The notes beneath the pieces are model-generated. The model was not told the DNA's origin and did not search any database. It saw only the letters and a list, made by a program, of their open reading frames with translations. From the NCBI RefSeq assembly GCF_900129355.1, contig NZ_FQVL01000010.1:1-64000 (forward strand): a stretch of 64,000 bases of DNA, given 5' to 3'. A program made the translations under genes and the position numbers. The DNA comes from Seinonella peptonophila. Its GTDB lineage: Bacteria; Bacillota; Bacilli; Thermoactinomycetales; Thermoactinomycetaceae. Each line of letters begins with the position of its first letter. Position 1 is the stretch's first letter. Positions 53,156 to 61,940 of this stretch are shown piece by piece.

Positions 53156-53553
53156 CCAATATTGGATCTTCGCCACGATAGAATTATTGTTGATATTCTG
53201 ATATTTCTTTATGGGACCAACCATATTCATTTTGAGTGCGTTTTGGTTGTCATTTACGACTACCACACCTGCTTTACCTTCAGTTATGCTTAGATGCTTG
53301 TTTTTGTTAGACTGCAATCTTTATATGTTTTAGTTGTACTTGTTTTTTTTTAGGTAGATAGACTTTACCTATATCAAAAGCATTAATCACATCATCCAAA
53401 ACCTCCCACATGATCTATGTGGATGAGTCCCGATTACATAGTCCAATTTTATGATTTTCTGTTTTTTAAGATAGTCAACAACAAGTCGTCTGTTTGCATT
53501 ATTTCCTGCATCAATCATCATTGTTGATTGCGTGTGGTTCATGATTCGTGTGC
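53156..53553 (-). pseudogene. Decayed ComEC-like MBL-fold hydrolase
   Basis: The minus-strand frame reads MMIDAGNNANRRLVVDYLKK, QKIIKLDYVIGTHPH, breaks, and resumes in another frame with DHVGG and DDVINAFDIGKVYLPKK. A later frame ends in YQNINNNSIVAKIQYW. This is the order of the secreted ComEC-like MBL hydrolases (IDAG, THPHADHIGG, LPKK, NNYSIVLKL). At least two frameshifts, one stop and truncation after NNSIV make it dead. The frame 53117-53317 alone is not a gene. A weak hairpin terminator (around 53132-53154) ends it. Confidence 0.75.
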
Positions 53554-53655
53554 TACAAAAAATTGGTGTTAGGTGATTGTTAGGGTAAAGATGTTAGAAG
53601 ACAAGTCTTGCACTTGCCTTCTCCTGCCTTACGATCATTTTATCTGAATGGTCAA

Positions 53656-54540
53656 TCATTGGTCGGACTTAGCAGTCGCTGTCTTGTGAGCGTCCCCACG
53701 TAGCGGAACTACGTGACCACGGCGGTAAGCCAGCCACATAAAAACAATTGCGGTCAGCACGCAGAAAACCACCGAGTAGAGACTCGCTTCGGGACCGAAG
53801 GATCCGCCGGTTAATAATATGTTCCCGTGCAGCGTTGCGTCGAGCAGGCCTTGTGGGGTGTTGTTGCCAGACACCTCGGTGCTGAAAATGACGCCCCCGG
53901 CGATGTTCCAGCCAATGTGTAGACCAATCGGAAGCCACAGCCTGCGGGTGGCGACGTATGCAGCAGTCAGCAGGCCACCAGCTTCGAGAGCGATCGCCAG
54001 AGCACCCCAAAGCGAGGCGTTTGGGTTAGCTAGGTGCATCAGCCCGAACAGCATGCTGGTGATTACCAGCGCGATCCAAGTGCCCGTCCACTCCTCGAAT
54101 ATCCGGAACAAGATCCCACGGAACATGACCTCTTCAGTAACGGCGGCGGCGGTCAGCACGCCAAATAACCCCAAAGCCCCTATCGGAGAGCCCAGTCCGG
54201 ATACGGTGTAATAGTCGAGGAATACAAGGTTCAAGATGACCGCACCGAAGAGAACCAAGCCGATCATTGCTCCTATCCCAACGGCAGCCCCAGCTCCTTT
54301 CTTCGCCATCTCCAGTGGCGCTTGGCGCTCAGTCCGTTGTACCACCCAAATGTACCCGAGAACCACCGCCGCCGATGTGGCAAGACCGATGAGTAGCGTT
54401 AGGATCGCATTGCCCTCCACTGCTCCGTTTCCGATGCTCCCGAGTGCCGTGATTACCACAACGACTACAAGTTGCAAGATTAGTTGCAGTATTCTTCTAC
54501 CAGTGAATTTGCTTCTTGATTTATTTGGTGTAACGTTCAT
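53656..54540 (-). CDS. CPBP-family intramembrane protease, horizontally acquired
   Basis: 294 residues, eight membrane segments. The CPBP (CAAX-like, Abi) motifs are present: EEVMFRGILFRI (EExxxR), a following HLAN in FGLMHLANP, and HIGWN in LPIGLHIGWNIAGG. Such proteases act in the membrane on prenylated or bacteriocin-related substrates. Base use is far richer in G+C (GCG, CTG, GGC, CCC codons) than all neighbours, and the boundaries are sharp near 53.65 and 54.52 kb, which shows recent transfer from a high-GC donor. The ATG has only a short GGAG right before it. Confidence 0.85.
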   Translation of the reverse strand: MNVTPNKSRSKFTGRRILQLILQLVVVVVITALGSIGNGAVEGNAILTLLIGLATSAAVVLGYIWVVQRTERQAPLEMAKKGAGAAVGIGAMIGLVLFGAVILNLVFLDYYTVSGLGSPIGALGLFGVLTAAAVTEEVMFRGILFRIFEEWTGTWIALVITSMLFGLMHLANPNASLWGALAIALEAGGLLTAAYVATRRLWLPIGLHIGWNIAGGVIFSTEVSGNNTPQGLLDATLHGNILLTGGSFGPEASLYSVVFCVLTAIVFMWLAYRRGHVVPLRGDAHKTATAKSDQ

Positions 54541-55658
54541 CTCCGCTATCGTAATCTTCCCCTTTTTATTTGAATTATCAAAATTTAATATTATTATAGA
54601 ACTCCCTTTAATATTGAATTAATTTTACCATGTCTTTGATGAACATGAAAGAGTCATTACTTCATGGGGTAGCCGCCAAGCTCTGGAACAGGATGCTCGA
54701 CTTGTGGCCCGACCTTGCCCTTTGAGGGCGAGGTGAAGAAGTTTTGTGAGCAGTTTGGTCTGGCTCCAAGGAATGAAGTTTGAAAAATAGGCCACAATCA
54801 ACTGGTAGATGAAGCACATCAGAAGAATACTCTTCTGATGTGCTTCAATAAATACATAAGGGCCGCCGTGCATATATGTCCATCAGATTAATAACGAAAT
54901 AATTCACCAAAGCAAAAAAACATGTATTCTTTCTTTAGACATAGGAAAAGGATGGATGACGTTCTTTGATACTCGGATTGCAATGAAGGAGATTACTAAT
55001 ATAAGTAAGTGTCCAATTCCCAGATGATAACTCAATCCCAAAAATAGCCCGTTACATTCGTGGCAAGTACTAGTTCGAAGGCAAGCAAGCAGAATTAGTA
55101 GACCGTGCCACCAATATATTAAAGGACACGCCACATGCTAAGAAATTAGCCTTGTTATATATTGGATTCCATGTGGTCCAAGCACTTACAAATAAACCTG
55201 TTGCGATCTTTGAAAAATTTCATGCTTTGAAACCGAGGAAGAGATTCCGTACCTCGATGTTGAACAGTATATTCCAGGTTTCATTTACGAGGGTTTTTTC
55301 TTTTTAAACTTGAAGAGTATAGGAAATGAAAATTTCAAAACGATCTTCAGTTTCTTCTTGCATATTGAAAGCAACTTGAGTTGTATTAAACTGCAAACAA
55401 ATTGCAAATATAGTGTATTTCCTTGGAGTATTTCAGATCAACTGAGATTGTTTAATCCCTTGAAATTACAGAATTTTGCCGAGTGTCAATGATTGTATTA
55501 CCTGATCTTAAAGGATATCTCCTATTTGCCCGTAACTGTAATGATGGGATCTCAGGCTCGATCCTGATATGAAGTATTTTCCTCCTACCCTTGGAAGCTT
55601 TGCCCATCTTGTTTTTTCAATTTCCGTTAAAAATAAATTGATTTTTGGGGGATCTTTT
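54541..55658. other. Gene-poor stretch with decayed coding fragments
   Basis: 54625-54730 keeps a plus-strand frame with protein-like composition (VFDEHERVITSWGSRQ, ALEQDARLVARPCPL), GC-rich like the CPBP gene, then stops. 55010-55290 keeps another interrupted by one TAG (KIARYIRGKY, stop, FEGKQAELVDRATNILKDTP, HAKKLALLYIGFHVVQALT). I recognise neither. No intact gene, RNA gene or strong repeat is visible. Confidence 0.35.
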
Positions 55659-56123
55659 ATGGATATTGTGTTTCAGACAGATGGGAAGATATTTAACCAT
55701 CGAGTCGCCGGGATCTTTATTAATCATCAACATGTTTTGTTGCAAAAAGGAATGAACGATTCTTTTTGGGCACTCCCAGGAGGGCGTATTCAACTACATG
55801 AAGATTCAGTCTGTGCATTGAAGAGGGAATTTTACGAAGAGTTGGGGGTCTCGGTTCAAGTAGGTCATTTACTTTGGATTGTAGAAAACTTTTTTGAGTT
55901 GAGGGAGCAAAGCTATCATGAGCTAGGTTTGTATTATCATGTGATTGGAATGGAACCAGATCGATTCACAATCGGCGATTTTTATGAGAATGAAGGAAAA
56001 AGTATTTTATTTCGTTGGATACCAATCGAAGAGTTGAAACAATGCGAGTTGATGCCATCTTTTTTAAAAGAACAGCTAGGTAAATTACCGGGTTCTACCG
56101 AACATATTGTGGTGAGGGATTGA
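55659..56123 (+). CDS. Nudix hydrolase
   Basis: 154 residues from the ATG at 55659 (GGGGGATC upstream); the frame opens further upstream without a site. The Nudix box GGRIQLHEDSVCALKREFYEELGV fits GX5EX7REUXEEXGU fully, so catalysis on a nucleoside-diphosphate derivative is expected. The preceding NHRVAGIFINHQHVLLQKGMNDSFWALPGG is the usual beta grasp. Followed by a DUF6886-type gene and a dead Nudix copy. Confidence 0.9.
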   Translation: MDIVFQTDGKIFNHRVAGIFINHQHVLLQKGMNDSFWALPGGRIQLHEDSVCALKREFYEELGVSVQVGHLLWIVENFFELREQSYHELGLYYHVIGMEPDRFTIGDFYENEGKSILFRWIPIEELKQCELMPSFLKEQLGKLPGSTEHIVVRD

Positions 56124-56159
56124 TATGAAATTAAAAAGTAATATAAGGACAGAAAAAAC

Positions 56160-56672
56160 GTGAAGCTCTTTCATTTCAGCGAACAGGCTGATATTCAAGT
56201 TTTTTATCCAAGAATCGTGCAACATCCTAGAGAAAAGCCAAGAGTATGGGCAATCGATGAGGATCATATGTATCATTATTATTTTCCTAGAGACTGTCCA
56301 CGAATTGTCTTCTGGAACTCGCCATTTACGTCTAAATCAGATCAAATTCAATTTTTTGCGCAAACAAAAGCCAAGAAAGTAATCGCAGTTGAGAATAATT
56401 GGTATCAACACATAATGAGAGCAGTACTATATCGATATCAATTTCCCAGCGAAGATTTTCATTGTATCGATCAGAATGCAGGTTACTTTGTTGCTGAAAA
56501 AGCGATTGTTCCACTTGCAGTTGAACCGATTGATGATTTAGTAAATCGGGTGATATCCGCTCAAATTGAGCTGAGAATTACACCATCTCTATGGGAGATG
56601 CATGATGAGTTAATAAATTCAACTGTTTGTTTCTCCATGATTCGGATGCGTAATGTAATGAGGAGAGGGTGA
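56160..56672 (+). CDS. DUF6886-family protein
   Basis: 170 residues from GTG with AAGGAC upstream. KLFHFSEQADIQVFYPRIVQ, the PRVWAIDEDHMYHYYFPRDCPRIVFW stretch and the end LWEMHDELINSTVCFSMIRMRNV are highly typical of this family (FHFSEEP-I-x-x-F-x-PR ... VWAID ... YLFPRDCPRI). Function unknown; an ADP-ribosyltransferase-like fold has been suggested for similar proteins but I cannot confirm it. It lies between a Nudix gene and a decayed Nudix gene, so a nucleotide-related role is a fair guess. Confidence 0.75.
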   Translation: MKLFHFSEQADIQVFYPRIVQHPREKPRVWAIDEDHMYHYYFPRDCPRIVFWNSPFTSKSDQIQFFAQTKAKKVIAVENNWYQHIMRAVLYRYQFPSEDFHCIDQNAGYFVAEKAIVPLAVEPIDDLVNRVISAQIELRITPSLWEMHDELINSTVCFSMIRMRNVMRRG

Positions 56673-56676
56673 ACCA

Positions 56677-56945
56677 ATGGATAAAAGAGTTTTTGGAACA
56701 AAAGTTGATGGAGTCTGTTATAAAAATCAGACAGGGATTTATGCTATTGTATTGCATCTAGTGAATTAACAAATCGCAGTTTTGAGAACACCTGGTGGAT
56801 ATTTTTTACCAGGTGTTCAAGAACAAGAGACTGATGAAGAATGTCGCACAGTAAGAATATTTACAGAACGTCCTCCCGAAAGGAAGAGCATTAGAATATC
56901 AAATCGATCTATCCCACTTACGCATTGCAACGTAATATACATGAG
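56677..56945 (+). pseudogene. Decayed Nudix hydrolase
   Basis: MDKRVFGTKVDGVCYKNQTG, then IYAIV, in one frame; then a TAA and a frame change; then QIAVLRTPGGYFLPG, VQEQETDEECRTVRIF. The order is that of MutT-type proteins (VFG ... GVxYKxRxGIYAIV ... VAVLxTPGGYFLPGGGxExGE-x-HEE). Stops and shifts break it, and the Nudix box is incomplete. A paralogue of the intact Nudix gene at 55659. Confidence 0.75.
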
Positions 56946-56962
56946 TATCTGGGATTCCTCTT

Positions 56963-57499
56963 TTAATGTTGTTCTATCTCAACTACTTGAGTGTGAGCCA
57001 GAATATCATGGATAGTTTGTTTTTGCTTCGTTTTAAGTACAAGAATGAGATTTCCTATAATCATTACATAAACAAGACTAAGCACGAGATCAAGAAACCA
57101 GTTAGGAAGTATGGTAGGTAGTTGAAATCTCCAGATGACAAAATGAGATATTTCCCAAGGAAGAAATTTGAAAAAGGTTCGGACAAATACCTGATAAGCA
57201 CCTAGTTTTCGATGATTAATATCAACTATTTGAATATGAACCCTTTTTTTTCCTAATGTTCCATTCAGTTTATAATCACAAATAAAAAAATAAATAGAGA
57301 CTGGTAACGTTATACAAGCGAAACCAACAAGTTGAGCAAAAATTGCAGAATGGGAAAAGAAAGAGGTAAGGGGAAAATCTAAAAGTAAATTTATAAAATA
57401 CAGTAAGATACAGTAGGGCAAAATAATTAAAAAATCGAGTATATAAGCGAATATTCGTTTTTTCAGTGTTGCTAATGACTGAATCTGTTTAATCAGCAT
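56963..57499 (-). CDS. RDD-family membrane protein
   Basis: 178 residues with four membrane segments. RDD motif: LKKRIFAYILDFLIILPY (R...D of RDD), then GTLGKKRVHIQIVDINHRK (GK-x-x-x-x-L) and the tail ILAHTQVVE. The family is possibly involved in Na+/H+ or small-solute transport, unproven. The GGAG before the ATG is close. Monocistronic. Confidence 0.8.
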   Translation of the reverse strand: MLIKQIQSLATLKKRIFAYILDFLIILPYCILLYFINLLLDFPLTSFFSHSAIFAQLVGFACITLPVSIYFFICDYKLNGTLGKKRVHIQIVDINHRKLGAYQVFVRTFFKFLPWEISHFVIWRFQLPTILPNWFLDLVLSLVYVMIIGNLILVLKTKQKQTIHDILAHTQVVEIEQH

Positions 57500-57600
57500 T
57501 CATTCTCCTTTTTCTGAGTCACATTTGGGGCATATTTTTAGCTTAACTCACTGTTGGTCTAAAAAGATTTCCTTATTTAAATCATAAATGAGCCTTCTAT

Positions 57601-57940
57601 CCAAATTCGTCCAAGAGTACTCCCGCTTCTACAAGCGGTGAGGTGAATGGGACGTGGTTCGGTATCCCTTTTGCGGGGATGTTTAGAACCATTTTTTTTG
57701 TTAGAATAGTTGTAGCTCTTTGAAAACTGAAGATATGGGGTTGTTGCTGGAAAGGGTCAGTAACGTAAAATCTTCAACCACCCAGCTCACCGAAGTTGCG
57801 AAAACCAAGCGAAAGTAGGGAGCATAGCAGAGCATACTTTGTTTTCACCGCTGGGACGGCGGGTAGAGCCTGCTAAGATAACTGGACGTTGGTCTGGTGT
57901 TCGCAGGAATCTACCACCTCTATAGGTGGTAGTAGTTCAA
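57601..57940 (+). mobile_element. 340-bp IS200/IS605-like non-autonomous element, copy 6
   Basis: Plus orientation, after TCTAT (57596-57600), ends TAGTTCAA at 57940. The terminator hairpin's right arm has GAACCATT instead of GAACCACT, and the right loop is TCTATA. Sequence after TTCAA begins ATTAGCTGCCTTTAC. Intergenic, between the RDD gene and a secreted-protein gene. Confidence 0.9.
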
Positions 57941-58132
57941 ATTAGCTGCCTTTACTTCAAGAATTGAATCTTAGACTGCTATCTTTAACAATACGTTATT
58001 TAGGCTAGTTTTTAAACCAGATAAGTAAGCATGTTGAATCCACACTCTCTTTAATCAAAATATCTGCTTCTTTAAGATCCGTTTGCTTACCTTAAATCTG
58101 ATTTCCTAAATGAATACTTCCCTATTCATACA

Positions 58133-58150
58133 ATTTAGTATAAACTAAAT
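58133..58150. promoter_or_regulatory. Palindrome in the gap before the secreted-protein gene
   Basis: ATTTAGT-ATAA-ACTAAAT in an otherwise featureless gap (57941-58213). Possible operator of the gene at 58269. Confidence 0.3.
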
Positions 58151-58213
58151 ATATAGAAGCTGGTTAAATCACTGTTAATGGTTCAATTACTCTAACCTCA
58201 CCATTAAATTTAT

Positions 58214-58243
58214 TTGACCTATTTTTTTTGTGAACGGTTACAT
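58214..58243 (+). promoter_or_regulatory. Promoter of the secreted 132-residue protein
   Basis: -35 TTGACC (58214-58219), an 18-base spacer, -10 TTACAT (58238-58243), 25 bases before the start codon. Confidence 0.5.
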
Positions 58244-58268
58244 TACAAACAACTAGGAGGAAGTCAGA

Positions 58269-58667
58269 ATGGGATTCAAGAAGATCACAGTATTATTTTT
58301 TGGCTTGCTTTTTGCGTTGCTAGTAGTACCTTTTTCATCAGCATTTGCAGATACGACATTGCTATGGTCCGGAGGTGTAACATATAACTCCGATCTTGAT
58401 GCATATATTACACCTGTAGATAGTGCGCATGCCTCAGGAACTATACAAGTATGCAATACATCTAGTTTTGGAAGATGGTTTTATATCAAGGATCATGATC
58501 CAGATGGTTCAGATGAATATTTATATGATACCATGTCGTACCTTAGCCCAGGGTATTGCGGGTTATATTATATTCAAAATTTAGTAGATGGGACGAATGG
58601 GAAAGCCGAGATTTATCTTCAAACATCTAATAGTGGTAGCTCTTTCTCCATTTCCCAATATTATTGA
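58269..58667 (+). CDS. Secreted protein of unknown function
   Basis: 132 residues: signal peptide (MGFKKITVLFFGLLFALLVV ... SSAFA, cut before DTTLL). The mature part of about 105 residues is Ser/Thr/Tyr/Asp-rich, with two cysteines (VCNTSS and GYCGLYY) that could pair. The pattern is small, beta-rich and secreted, like lactococcin 972-type or SdpC-free peptides, but no specific family fits. AGGAGG precedes the ATG. A good terminator follows. Confidence 0.7.
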   Translation: MGFKKITVLFFGLLFALLVVPFSSAFADTTLLWSGGVTYNSDLDAYITPVDSAHASGTIQVCNTSSFGRWFYIKDHDPDGSDEYLYDTMSYLSPGYCGLYYIQNLVDGTNGKAEIYLQTSNSGSSFSISQYY

Positions 58668-58677
58668 TAACAAAAAC

Positions 58678-58710
58678 GACCTCTGATTTATTTCAGAGGT
58701 CTTCTTTTCT
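58678..58710 (+). terminator. Intrinsic terminator of the secreted-protein gene
   Basis: GACCTCTGA pairs with TCAGAGGTC, then TTCTTTTCT. Confidence 0.88.
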
Positions 58711-58916
58711 ATGAACGAGAAAAAATATCAACTTTTTCCAAATCGAAAACCCATCTTAGTCCTTTTTGAGAGATTTGGTGGGGCTTTGGTGTTGTTGAAA
58801 GCAAACTAAATAAAAAGGTAACTAATGATAACATCCAACTGTATTTATCATGATGTTTATGAAGGAATATGACGAATCCTCACGAATTCCTTTATTTAGA
58901 CTACTTTTTTGGGGCG

Positions 58917-59975
58917 ATGTTTTTGTATAGTTGTCTACATAGTGCTACAAGTATTGGAATTGATGGTCTATTGGTCACAGTAGAGTTAGATATAAGTAAT
59001 GGTTTACCTATGTTTGAAATTGTGGGGCTTCCTGATTCAGCGGTTCGAGAGGCAAAAGAACGTGTTCGCATCGGACTTAAAAATAGTGGATTTCAGTTTC
59101 CCTTACAGCGTATTACTGTGAATCTGGCGCCAGCAGATGTCAAAAAGGAGGGAACGATTTTTGATCTAGCAATTGCATTAAGTTTATTAGGTGCAAGTGA
59201 GCAACTAGAGATCAAAAACCTTCGGAAAACACTGGTGCTAGGAGAGTTAACATTAGATGGAAGATTACGCCCATTGTCAGGCGTATTGTCTATGGTGATG
59301 GAAGGAGTGCGACAAGGATTTACAACTGTCATCCTACCAGCTGAAAATGCTGAGGAAGCAAAATTAGTAGAAACGATGAATGTGATTCCTGCCGCACATC
59401 TGAAAGATGCAGTTCGATTTGTTCAATCTGAAGATACCCCTCACTTATGTGAAGTTGCAAGCTCAACAGAAGAGATAGAATCCTCTGTTGACTTTTCTGA
59501 TGTGCAAGGATATTACCCTGTAAAAAGGGCAATGGAGGTGGCTGCTGCTGGAGGACATAACATACTACTTGTTGGACCTCCAGGTTCTGGAAAAACCATG
59601 CTCTCGAAAAGAATGGCATCAATTCTACCTGAAATGAATCGAGCAGAAGCACTTGAAGTGACTAAAATATATAGCGTAGCGGGATTAACCAAAAATCGAG
59701 GTCGACTTATTACCAAAAGACCTTTTCGTTCTCCGCATCATTCAGTCTCACCAGTTGGACTAGTCGGTGGTGGGTCCATTCCCAAACCAGGAGAAATCTC
59801 ATTTGCCCACCGAGGCGTCTTATTTCTAGATGAAATGCCTGAATTTTCAAAAACAGCTTTAGAAGTAATCCGCCAACCTTTAGAAGATGGTGAGGTAACC
59901 ATAAGCCGCGCACGAGCCACTTATACTTATCCTGCATCGATTCTTCTGGTCGGTTCGATTAATCCGTGTCCATGA
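58917..59975 (+). pseudogene. comM: ComM/YifB-type Mg-chelatase-like ATPase, cut off by an integrated element
   Basis: About 352 residues from the ATG at 58917, where the family-typical start lies ([50 protein letters not shown]). The Lon-like N-terminal domain, Walker [12 protein letters not shown], Walker [11 protein letters not shown] and the end [12 protein letters not shown] are intact. In relatives the protein goes on with CG and about 150 more residues (a zinc or CXXC region and C-terminal helices). Here TGA follows at the border with an integrated element. In other bacteria ComM is a helicase for branch migration in natural transformation, so this copy should be inactive unless the element is removed. 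Confidence 0.9.
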
Positions 59976-59977
59976 GA
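59959..59977. other. Junction of the comM gene and the integrated element (att-like site)
   Basis: The comM codons for NPCP (AATCCGTGTCCATG) run into the end of the recombinase gene, whose last codons (LMDTD, stop) are read from the same bases on the other strand. The comM NPCPCG motif is a known insertion site for elements in other bacteria. The second junction, with the rest of comM, is not in the window. Confidence 0.65.
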
Positions 59978-61509
59978 TTATCAATTATGGCATTTTGTCC
60001 AAAAAAAAATTCTGCTTGAACCTCAGCTTCTTTTTTTCCCCGATTGTTGATAGTTGTTTTTACAACGATTTTTTTTAGCAATGACTTTATTATTTCCCGA
60101 CGTTCTTCGAAAGTCAATTCATTTTTAATTTTCGTTAATAAACGTTCTGCATTTTCAACCGAATGTAAATAGCTTATCTCAGATTTTAAAGCAAACTCAA
60201 TGTCATTAAGAAGGTTTTCTAATTCTTCACGTTCTTTTTCAATCTTTCCGATTTGAGATGCAACATCATCGTAAGATATGATCTTTTTGCGGAATAAATC
60301 TAATATGTCCTGTTTTTCGTAATCTTTGCTTGCTAAGTTGTTTTGGATGAGTTCTTTTTCTGAAAGTAGATTTTTTTCTTTATCTAGGTGATGTTGATTT
60401 TTGGAAGCAGCAATTATGTCCAAGGCTTCACCAGGGTTACTAATAAATTTCAATATTTGATCCCATATCAACTTTTCAATCCATGCTTGTGGGATGTTTT
60501 TAGATGGACATTTCCCAAATACCGCTGAGTTGGGTTTACTCCCACAAACATAATATGCTTTAATTGGTCTTTTGTCTGCTGGATGTTTTTTCGTTCCTGA
60601 CGAGTATGCCAATCCTGTATATCTTCGACCACATGTCCCACAAAAAATTAGTCCCTTGAGTAAATATTGCCTTCTAGCGTTTCGATTAGATTCGATAAAA
60701 TTATCTTTTAACACCTGTTGAGCTTTTTCCCATTGTTCTTTAGTAATTATTGCAGGCACTTCTCTCGTAATAATTTCTCTATCTTTATTTGATCGTTTTC
60801 CATAGTTATGTACTCCTTTATAAGTGGTATTCTTAATGATATTACCAATTCTTGTAGGATGCCAACGACCAGATGTTTTTTGTTTGCGTTTTCCACGAGT
60901 GATACTTCGATTGTCTTTTACATATGAGGGTGGTATGCCAAGATCGTTTAAATGTTTAGCAACTTTTATGGTAGAGTAATTTTCATCAGCTATCAATCGA
61001 AAGATCAAGCGAATTATATCTGATTCACTCATATTTCCGATTATCGGCGCATCATTAATTTCTAAAAAGCCATCATCATTTACAAAATAACCGTAGGGAA
61101 CAATACCTCCGAGCCATTTACCGAGTTTGGCAGCACGATTAGCACCATGCCACATTCGATCAAGTATATTAGACCTTTCTAAATCTGCAACACCAGCCAG
61201 TACAGTTAGCAGAAATCTTCCAGATGAATCAGAAGTATCAAACGGCTCGGTCATTGATTTGATTTTTGCACCAATCTTTTCGAGATCATGAACGGCGTTT
61301 AGTATCACCCTAGTAGACCTTCCTAGACGATCCAATTTATATATTAATAATAGTTCATATACTTTATTTTTAGCGTCTTCTAATGCCTTTGAACCAGCTT
61401 CTCTTTCCTCAAAAGGTATCGTACCACTAACTCCATCATCTCTGTAAAACTCCGCTATTTCTAATTGATGTAAGTTATACAGGCGATGTGAAGGGATTGG
61501 GTATGACAT
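59959..61509 (-). CDS. Large serine recombinase, N-terminally truncated
   Basis: 516 residues. It begins inside the catalytic domain: [71 protein letters not shown] are present, but the usual first 35-40 residues with the catalytic serine (YxRVSTxxQ) are absent. A recombinase domain ([12 protein letters not shown] ... IIRLIFRLI), a zinc ribbon ([16 protein letters not shown] ... YVCGSK ... FGKCPSKNI) and a coiled coil follow as usual. Without the Ser it should not recombine. It ends at the comM junction, the normal place for such an integrase. The start given is the first ATG; it may not be translated. Confidence 0.85.
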   Translation of the reverse strand: MSYPIPSHRLYNLHQLEIAEFYRDDGVSGTIPFEEREAGSKALEDAKNKVYELLLIYKLDRLGRSTRVILNAVHDLEKIGAKIKSMTEPFDTSDSSGRFLLTVLAGVADLERSNILDRMWHGANRAAKLGKWLGGIVPYGYFVNDDGFLEINDAPIIGNMSESDIIRLIFRLIADENYSTIKVAKHLNDLGIPPSYVKDNRSITRGKRKQKTSGRWHPTRIGNIIKNTTYKGVHNYGKRSNKDREIITREVPAIITKEQWEKAQQVLKDNFIESNRNARRQYLLKGLIFCGTCGRRYTGLAYSSGTKKHPADKRPIKAYYVCGSKPNSAVFGKCPSKNIPQAWIEKLIWDQILKFISNPGEALDIIAASKNQHHLDKEKNLLSEKELIQNNLASKDYEKQDILDLFRKKIISYDDVASQIGKIEKEREELENLLNDIEFALKSEISYLHSVENAERLLTKIKNELTFEERREIIKSLLKKIVVKTTINNRGKKEAEVQAEFFFGQNAIIDNLMDTD

Positions 61510-61859
61510 GGGAATGTAAGGCGCGTAAGGACGGTTTTAAGATGCTCTATAGCTGGCTAGAGGGCAATAACGATGCTCTTGCGCTCAAAGCTGATCGGAA
61601 AGAATGGCTGGTATGTATGCCATTAACAAAACTTCAGGAGCGTTTCAGACCTATTAAACCTCATCCAATGATATCAACTAATCCGAAGATATGTTCAGGT
61701 GATCCAATTATAAAAGGAATCAGAATAAGGGTTGCTGATATCTTAAAGTTTTTGAAAACTGGATTAACAATTGAAGAGATATGCGAAGATTACAATTTAA
61801 CAAATGAGCAAATACATGAAGCTATCGATTATGTTGTTTCATTCCTAGACAGAAATTAA
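61503..61859 (+). CDS. DUF433-domain protein
   Basis: 118 residues from the ATG at 61503 (AAGGGA upstream). The last 65 residues are DUF433 (STNPKICSGDPIIKGIRIRV, ADILKFLKTGLTIEEICEDY, NLTNEQIHEAIDYVV), the winged-helix-like fold of VapB-type antitoxins. The first 50 ([22 protein letters not shown] ... WLVCMPLTKLQERF) are unfamiliar. No toxin gene is adjacent. It lies divergently against the truncated recombinase and overlaps the point where its N-terminus was lost, so it may have replaced that part. Confidence 0.65.
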   Translation: MTWECKARKDGFKMLYSWLEGNNDALALKADRKEWLVCMPLTKLQERFRPIKPHPMISTNPKICSGDPIIKGIRIRVADILKFLKTGLTIEEICEDYNLTNEQIHEAIDYVVSFLDRN

Positions 61860-61861
61860 AA

Positions 61862-61913
61862 GGTCAAAAAAGATCAGCATACGAATTTTCGTACGCCAAC
61901 CTTTTTTGATCAT
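61862..61913. terminator. Bidirectional terminator
   Basis: GGTCAAAAAAGATCAGCATACG pairs imperfectly with CGTACGCCAACC-TTTTTTGATC. A T-run and an A-run flank the two arms, as for terminators working both ways between convergent genes. Confidence 0.6.
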
Positions 61914-61940
61914 GAGGACTTTCTTTGCATTGTAGGGAAC

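Noticed and set aside
53819-54622. Two long plus-strand ORFs across the CPBP gene
   Set aside because: Long antisense frames are usual in GC-rich genes; the minus frame has EExxxR and HIGWN motifs and membrane spans.
9651-57940. The dispersed 340-bp repeats as CRISPR, rRNA/tRNA spacers or a riboswitch family
   Set aside because: They are far apart, in both orientations, flanked by a fixed TCTAT, one interrupts a reading frame, and the ends have IS605-type hairpins. A riboswitch would keep its orientation to the gene behind it, which these do not.
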